NCBI GenBank assembly: GCA_022866885.1
Contig: JALHWS010000120.1
Span: 1-7,179 of the forward strand
DNA from: Candidatus Microgenomates bacterium
Lineage (GTDB): Bacteria > Patescibacteriota > Microgenomatia > 2-02-FULL-39-11
Reading direction: 5' to 3'
Length of the DNA: 7,179 nt
Under the pieces are notes generated by a model. It saw only the letters and a list, made by a program, of their open reading frames with translations, was not told where the DNA came from and ran no database searches. The translations under genes were made by a program, and so were the position numbers. This document shows positions 4,502-7,179 of the stretch, piece after piece; positions within the stretch are counted from its first letter, which is position 1, and the number at the start of each line of letters is the position of its first letter.

Positions 4502-5330
4502 CACCAATAACATTTTCAACACCCTTTTAGTGATTCCGATTTTAAATGTTCTGATCGGAGTTTATAAACTGCTTTTGACAGTAGGCGTGCCCGGCGCTTT
4601 AGGTTTTTCTTTGATAATAATGACTGTTTTAATTCGTTTGCTTTTAAGCCCCCTGATGAGTACCCAGCTTAAAAGTACCCAAAAACTGCAAAAACTGAAG
4701 CCGGAATTGGACCGTCTTCACGCCAAACATAAAGATGACAAACAAAGATTGCAACAGGAACAACTGAAGCTTTACCAGCAGGCGGGGATAAATCCGGCCG
4801 CCGGCTGTCTGCCGCTTCTGATCCAAATGCCGATCCTGATTGCCATCTACAATCTTTTTTTCCAGCTTTTGAATAACACGGATTTAACAAAGGTAGTCAG
4901 TGAAATAAATAAAGTCGTTTACCTTCCGATCCTTAAAATCAACTCGCTGGAACTGTCTTTTTTCGGTTTCAATCTGGCCAGTAAACCTGCGGATTGGCAA
5001 AAACTCGGTTGGTGGCTCTTGGCGGTGCCGGTGATTACCGGACTGTTGCAGTATTGGCAGACAAAGCTGATGGTGCCGGCAACTCAAAAAACAGACAGTA
5101 AAGAACTAATAACAAAGGATAAAGACGGAAAAGAAAAAAATGAAGACATGGGGACGGTGATGCAAAAGCAAATGTCGATAATGATGCCTTTGATGATCGG
5201 CTTTTTTGCTTATTCTTTTCCTTTGGGGCTTTCCCTTTATTGGAACACTTTTACGGTTTTTGGTATAATCCAACAGTATAAAATTAACAAACAATTGGAG
5301 GCGGAAGAAAATGGCCAAAACAAAAATTAA
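4494..5330 (+). CDS. yidC: Membrane protein insertase YidC/Oxa1 family, short form
   Basis: YidC inserts proteins into the cytoplasmic membrane, alone or with SecYEG. This 278-residue form lacks the first membrane helix and large periplasmic domain of E. coli YidC and keeps the five-helix core. An amphipathic helix (about 11-28) is followed by the first core helix (about 35-55) with the conserved groove arginine R48 (TVLIRLLLSPL). A charged cytoplasmic hairpin (about 58-98) follows, then QAGINPAAGCLPLLIQMPI (96-114), the strongest family motif, and three further helices (about 170-192, 226-243, 244-262). The loop at about 196-222 is unusually Lys/Asp/Glu-rich. No lipoprotein signal is seen, unlike many Gram-positive forms. 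It overlaps yidD and khpB, and no Shine-Dalgarno precedes it. Confidence 0.96.
   Translation: MFDTNNIFNTLLVIPILNVLIGVYKLLLTVGVPGALGFSLIIMTVLIRLLLSPLMSTQLKSTQKLQKLKPELDRLHAKHKDDKQRLQQEQLKLYQQAGINPAAGCLPLLIQMPILIAIYNLFFQLLNNTDLTKVVSEINKVVYLPILKINSLELSFFGFNLASKPADWQKLGWWLLAVPVITGLLQYWQTKLMVPATQKTDSKELITKDKDGKEKNEDMGTVMQKQMSIMMPLMIGFFAYSFPLGLSLYWNTFTVFGIIQQYKINKQLEAEENGQNKN
5240..5269 (+). promoter_or_regulatory. Predicted internal promoter for khpB and the ligase gene
   Basis: Inside the 3' end of yidC, TTGGAA (5240-5245, four of six) is followed after 18 bp by a perfect extended -10, TGG plus TATAAT (5261-5269). Start near 5276 would give a leader of about 35 nt containing the khpB Shine-Dalgarno. 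The TATAAT falls in Gly-Ile-Ile codons, so chance cannot be excluded. Confidence 0.4.
5297..5301 (+). promoter_or_regulatory. Shine-Dalgarno of khpB
   Basis: GGAGG sits 9 bases before the ATG at 5311. It is the only strong Shine-Dalgarno before any gene in this window and fixes the khpB start inside the end of yidC. Confidence 0.75.
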
Positions 5331-5799
5331 AAAATTGGAAGCAGAAATGGAAACAACCCTTAAGGATTTGCTTGACCGGTTGCAGGTAGCCTCAACGATC
5401 GAAGTGACCGAAACCGAGCCGGATAACTACAAAGTCAACGTCCAAACGGAAGAAACCGGCCTTTTGATCGGCTACCACGGTGAAACCATCAACAGCATCC
5501 AACTGATTTTAGGGGTCATGCTTTACAAGAAACTGGGCAAATGGATCAGAGTGGTTTTGGACGTGGGTGATTACCGTAAGATGCGGGAAGACAGTATTAA
5601 AGAAATGGTGAATAGGATTGTAGCCGAGGTCGAAAGCTCGGGTCAGCCGGTTAATCTACCCTTCCTGACGCCACTTGAAAGAAGAATTGTTCATATGATG
5701 TTGGCTGACCATCCGAAAGTCTCTTCCCAATCCCAGGGAGAAGGCCGGGATAGGAGAGTGATGATTAAACTTCGTGAAGCAGTTCCTGCCGAAAAATAA
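5311..5799 (+). CDS. khpB: KhpB/Jag RNA-binding protein (KH and R3H domains)
   Basis: KhpB (also called Jag or EloR) is an RNA-binding regulator linked in other bacteria to cell elongation and mRNA control, often acting with KhpA. This 162-residue version has a KH domain with the GxxG loop IGYHGE (about 53-58) and an R3H domain with the R-x3-H motif (R124, H128) followed by the usual SSQSQGEGRDRRVMI stretch. The separate N-terminal Jag-N domain found in many Firmicutes proteins is absent; only about 20 charged residues precede the KH region. The start overlaps yidC by 20 bases and has a good GGAGG. The location right after yidC is the conserved one. khpA is not in the window. Confidence 0.93.
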   Translation: MAKTKIKKLEAEMETTLKDLLDRLQVASTIEVTETEPDNYKVNVQTEETGLLIGYHGETINSIQLILGVMLYKKLGKWIRVVLDVGDYRKMREDSIKEMVNRIVAEVESSGQPVNLPFLTPLERRIVHMMLADHPKVSSQSQGEGRDRRVMIKLREAVPAEK

Positions 5800-5813
5800 C
5801 GACGATTATTACA

Positions 5814-7064
5814 GTGGCAAAAATCCGGCTCTTTCTTTTTTATCTTCTACTGTTTTTTCTTCCCGCTCAATTAGGCCGTCATTTCTTTTTTGATTTTTCC
5901 TTTATTTCCGGAATTCGGAGCGATTATCTTGCTCCAACAATATATCTTACCGATATTATTATTTTCATTCTTTTGATATTTTCTCTTCGGTTGTTGAAAT
6001 TAAAATTCACTATGTCTTTGTTATTTGTTATATATTACCTGTTATTTAATTCCTTACTTATTGCCTCCAACCAATGGATAGCTTTATACAAATCAGCCAA
6101 AATATTAGAGCTGATTTTATTAGGTTTAATCATCAATAAAATCAAACCGGATATTTTAACAATTCTTAAAATATTATCATTAGGCGTTTTTTATTCTTCG
6201 GTGATGGCCCTTTGGCAGTTTATTCTCCAGCACTCAATAGGCGGCTTGTTTTGGTTTCTGGGCGAGCGGACTTTTTATGCGACTACGCCCGGCATAGCCC
6301 TTTTTTCCTGGTTCGGGAAATTGTTCCTTCGGCCTTACGCCACTTTTTCCCATCCGAATGTCCTGGGAGGGTTTTTGGCAATTACTTTACCGCTTTTTCT
6401 TTATGCGGTACTGGGTTTGAAACGCAAGGTTTCTAAGATTTGGTTGTTGTGGTTTAAGACAATGATCTTGGTGGGCAATTTGGTTTTATTTATCTCTTTC
6501 AGCCGGAGTGCTTGGGTTGTTTGTTTGTTGGGGTATGCTTTTGTTTTATTGGTAAATAACAAGAAAAAAATCAGCTGGTTGAACAATCATAAAAGCTTCC
6601 TCTTAACGCTAATTTACTCATTGATGATTTTTTCAATTATTCTTCCACTGTTTATAAGCCGGTTTTCTTTCGGACAAAACCAAAGTCTGTCTGAAAGGAC
6701 GAATTTAGTAAAAACAGCATTAACAATGTTAGCGCAAAAACCGATTTTTGGTTGGGGATTGAACAATTTTATTGTTCAGGCAAAAAATTACTCTTTTGGC
6801 CTTTCCGATCTTTATATTTTCCAGCCGGTTCACAATCTGTATCTTTTGGTCGTGACGGAAACCGGACTGACAGGTTTCTTATTTTTCACCGTCCTTCTGA
6901 CGACAACTTTTTTCAAAAGCATGCAAAAGAACTTCATCGTAACCGTTTCATTGACGGCGATAATCCTGTTGGGTTGTTTTGACCATTACTTTTTTACCTT
7001 ACAGCAGGCACAGTTGTTTTTAACGGTGATTATTTCTATTGCCTTTTTGCCGCAAAATACGTAA
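5814..7064 (+). CDS. O-antigen ligase/polymerase-like membrane protein (Wzy/WaaL family)
   Basis: This 416-residue protein has about 10 hydrophobic segments and the pattern of the Wzy_C/O-antigen ligase superfamily, whose members join or polymerise lipid-linked glycans on the outer face of the membrane. Visible motifs are LRPYATFSHPNVLGGFLA (172-189), SFSRSAW (228-234), LSERTNLV (292-299), the large outer loop with PIFGWGLNNF (310-319), and FQPVHNLYLLVVTETGLTG (336-354) holding the conserved His340. The start is GTG at 5814, 14 bases after khpB; no earlier in-frame start fits and no Shine-Dalgarno is seen. Ligase and polymerase cannot be told apart from sequence alone, and no glycosyltransferase neighbours are in the window. 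It may decorate surface glycans or glycoproteins; the nearby Ser/Thr-rich surface protein is a speculative target. Confidence 0.88.
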   Translation: MAKIRLFLFYLLLFFLPAQLGRHFFFDFSFISGIRSDYLAPTIYLTDIIIFILLIFSLRLLKLKFTMSLLFVIYYLLFNSLLIASNQWIALYKSAKILELILLGLIINKIKPDILTILKILSLGVFYSSVMALWQFILQHSIGGLFWFLGERTFYATTPGIALFSWFGKLFLRPYATFSHPNVLGGFLAITLPLFLYAVLGLKRKVSKIWLLWFKTMILVGNLVLFISFSRSAWVVCLLGYAFVLLVNNKKKISWLNNHKSFLLTLIYSLMIFSIILPLFISRFSFGQNQSLSERTNLVKTALTMLAQKPIFGWGLNNFIVQAKNYSFGLSDLYIFQPVHNLYLLVVTETGLTGFLFFTVLLTTTFFKSMQKNFIVTVSLTAIILLGCFDHYFFTLQQAQLFLTVIISIAFLPQNT

Positions 7065-7172
7065 ACTAATACTGTATTTCGTTAATGTCGCGGCGTTATC
7101 AGTGCTGTAGTAGATCCGTATAAGGGTTTAAAAAATTCTTATACCGGAATATTCACGAAATACAGTACTAAT
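7065..7172. mobile_element. Inverted-repeat element with 6-bp direct flanking repeats (MITE-like, or structured RNA/terminator)
   Basis: ACTGTATTTCGT (7071-7082) recurs as its exact inverse complement at 7155-7166. With two mismatches the arms extend to 20 bp (7067-7086 and 7151-7170). The 96-bp unit is flanked on both sides by ACTAAT (7065-7070 and 7167-7172), like a target-site duplication. Inside is a second hairpin: GTATAAG (7118-7124) pairs with CTTATAC (7138-7144), extended inward by two G-U and three A-U pairs to an AAA loop and outward by TCC/GGA with one bulged C. A 27-base arm (7087-7113) remains unpaired or weakly paired. No frame codes for a protein. It starts 6 bases after the ligase stop. 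A transposon-derived element, a terminator and a folded RNA are all possible. Confidence 0.5.
7118..7144. repeat. Inner hairpin of the terminal element
   Basis: A 7-bp perfect stem GTATAAG/CTTATAC continues inward through two G-U and three A-U pairs to a 3-base loop, about 12 pairs in all. It is nested within the larger inverted repeat at 7067-7170, giving a fold with two collinear stems. Confidence 0.65.
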
Positions 7173-7179
7173 TATCATG

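Noticed and set aside
7065..7172. Integron attC site
   Set aside because: The size and folding would fit, but the conserved outer boxes (RYYYAAC and GTTRRRY) are not found at the arm ends and no integrase is in the window.

Overview
The window is the replication-origin neighbourhood of a bacterial chromosome. From left to right on the minus strand it holds the start of dnaN (cut by the window edge), a short intergenic region with the features of oriC, dnaA, and a gene for a large membrane-anchored surface protein. From there the plus strand carries rpmH, rnpA, yidD, yidC and khpB (jag), followed by a multi-membrane O-antigen ligase-like gene. The last 115 bases hold a highly self-complementary non-coding element. 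The coding regions are tightly packed and no intergenic gap exceeds about 180 bp.

The most likely source is a Patescibacteria/CPR bacterium, probably of the Microgenomates type. This is an inference from several traits: a short five-helix YidC core, a KhpB without its usual N-terminal domain, almost no Shine-Dalgarno sequences, a surface protein with Pro/Thr/Ser-rich 'PTNTP' linkers, and the style of the ligase. UGA acts as a stop (rnpA and yidD both end in TGA and proteins use TGG for Trp), which argues against the UGA-recoding Gracilibacteria and Absconditabacteria. No 16S or other taxonomic marker is present to settle it.

Origin region (1-2067). The 179 bp between dnaA and dnaN carry two perfect and two one-mismatch DnaA boxes in the same orientation. 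The last box is followed after 4 bp by six TAG/TAA triplets and a 12-bp pure A/T stretch reaching the dnaN start codon. This matches the box, DnaA-trio, AT-rich order known from the Bacillus subtilis unwinding element. A second pair of boxes sits in the predicted dnaA promoter, suggesting autoregulation.

Surface protein (2068-3735). This 555-residue protein lies between dnaA and rpmH, which are usually direct divergent neighbours. It has one membrane anchor, three copies of an unrecognised ~89-residue repeat, a four-cysteine domain and a Pro/Thr/Ser-rich tail. Its predicted promoter shares a -35 region with the divergent rpmH promoter and would yield a leaderless mRNA.

rpmH-to-ligase cluster (3736-7064). 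Ribosomal protein L34, the RNase P protein, the membrane-insertion factors YidD and YidC, and the RNA-binding protein KhpB form one probable operon with overlapping or nearly touching genes. A likely internal promoter in the end of yidC, plus the only good Shine-Dalgarno in the window, could drive khpB and the ligase separately.

End (7065-7179). A 96-bp inverted-repeat element flanked by a 6-bp direct repeat starts six bases after the ligase stop. It may be a MITE-like insertion, a structured RNA or a terminator.
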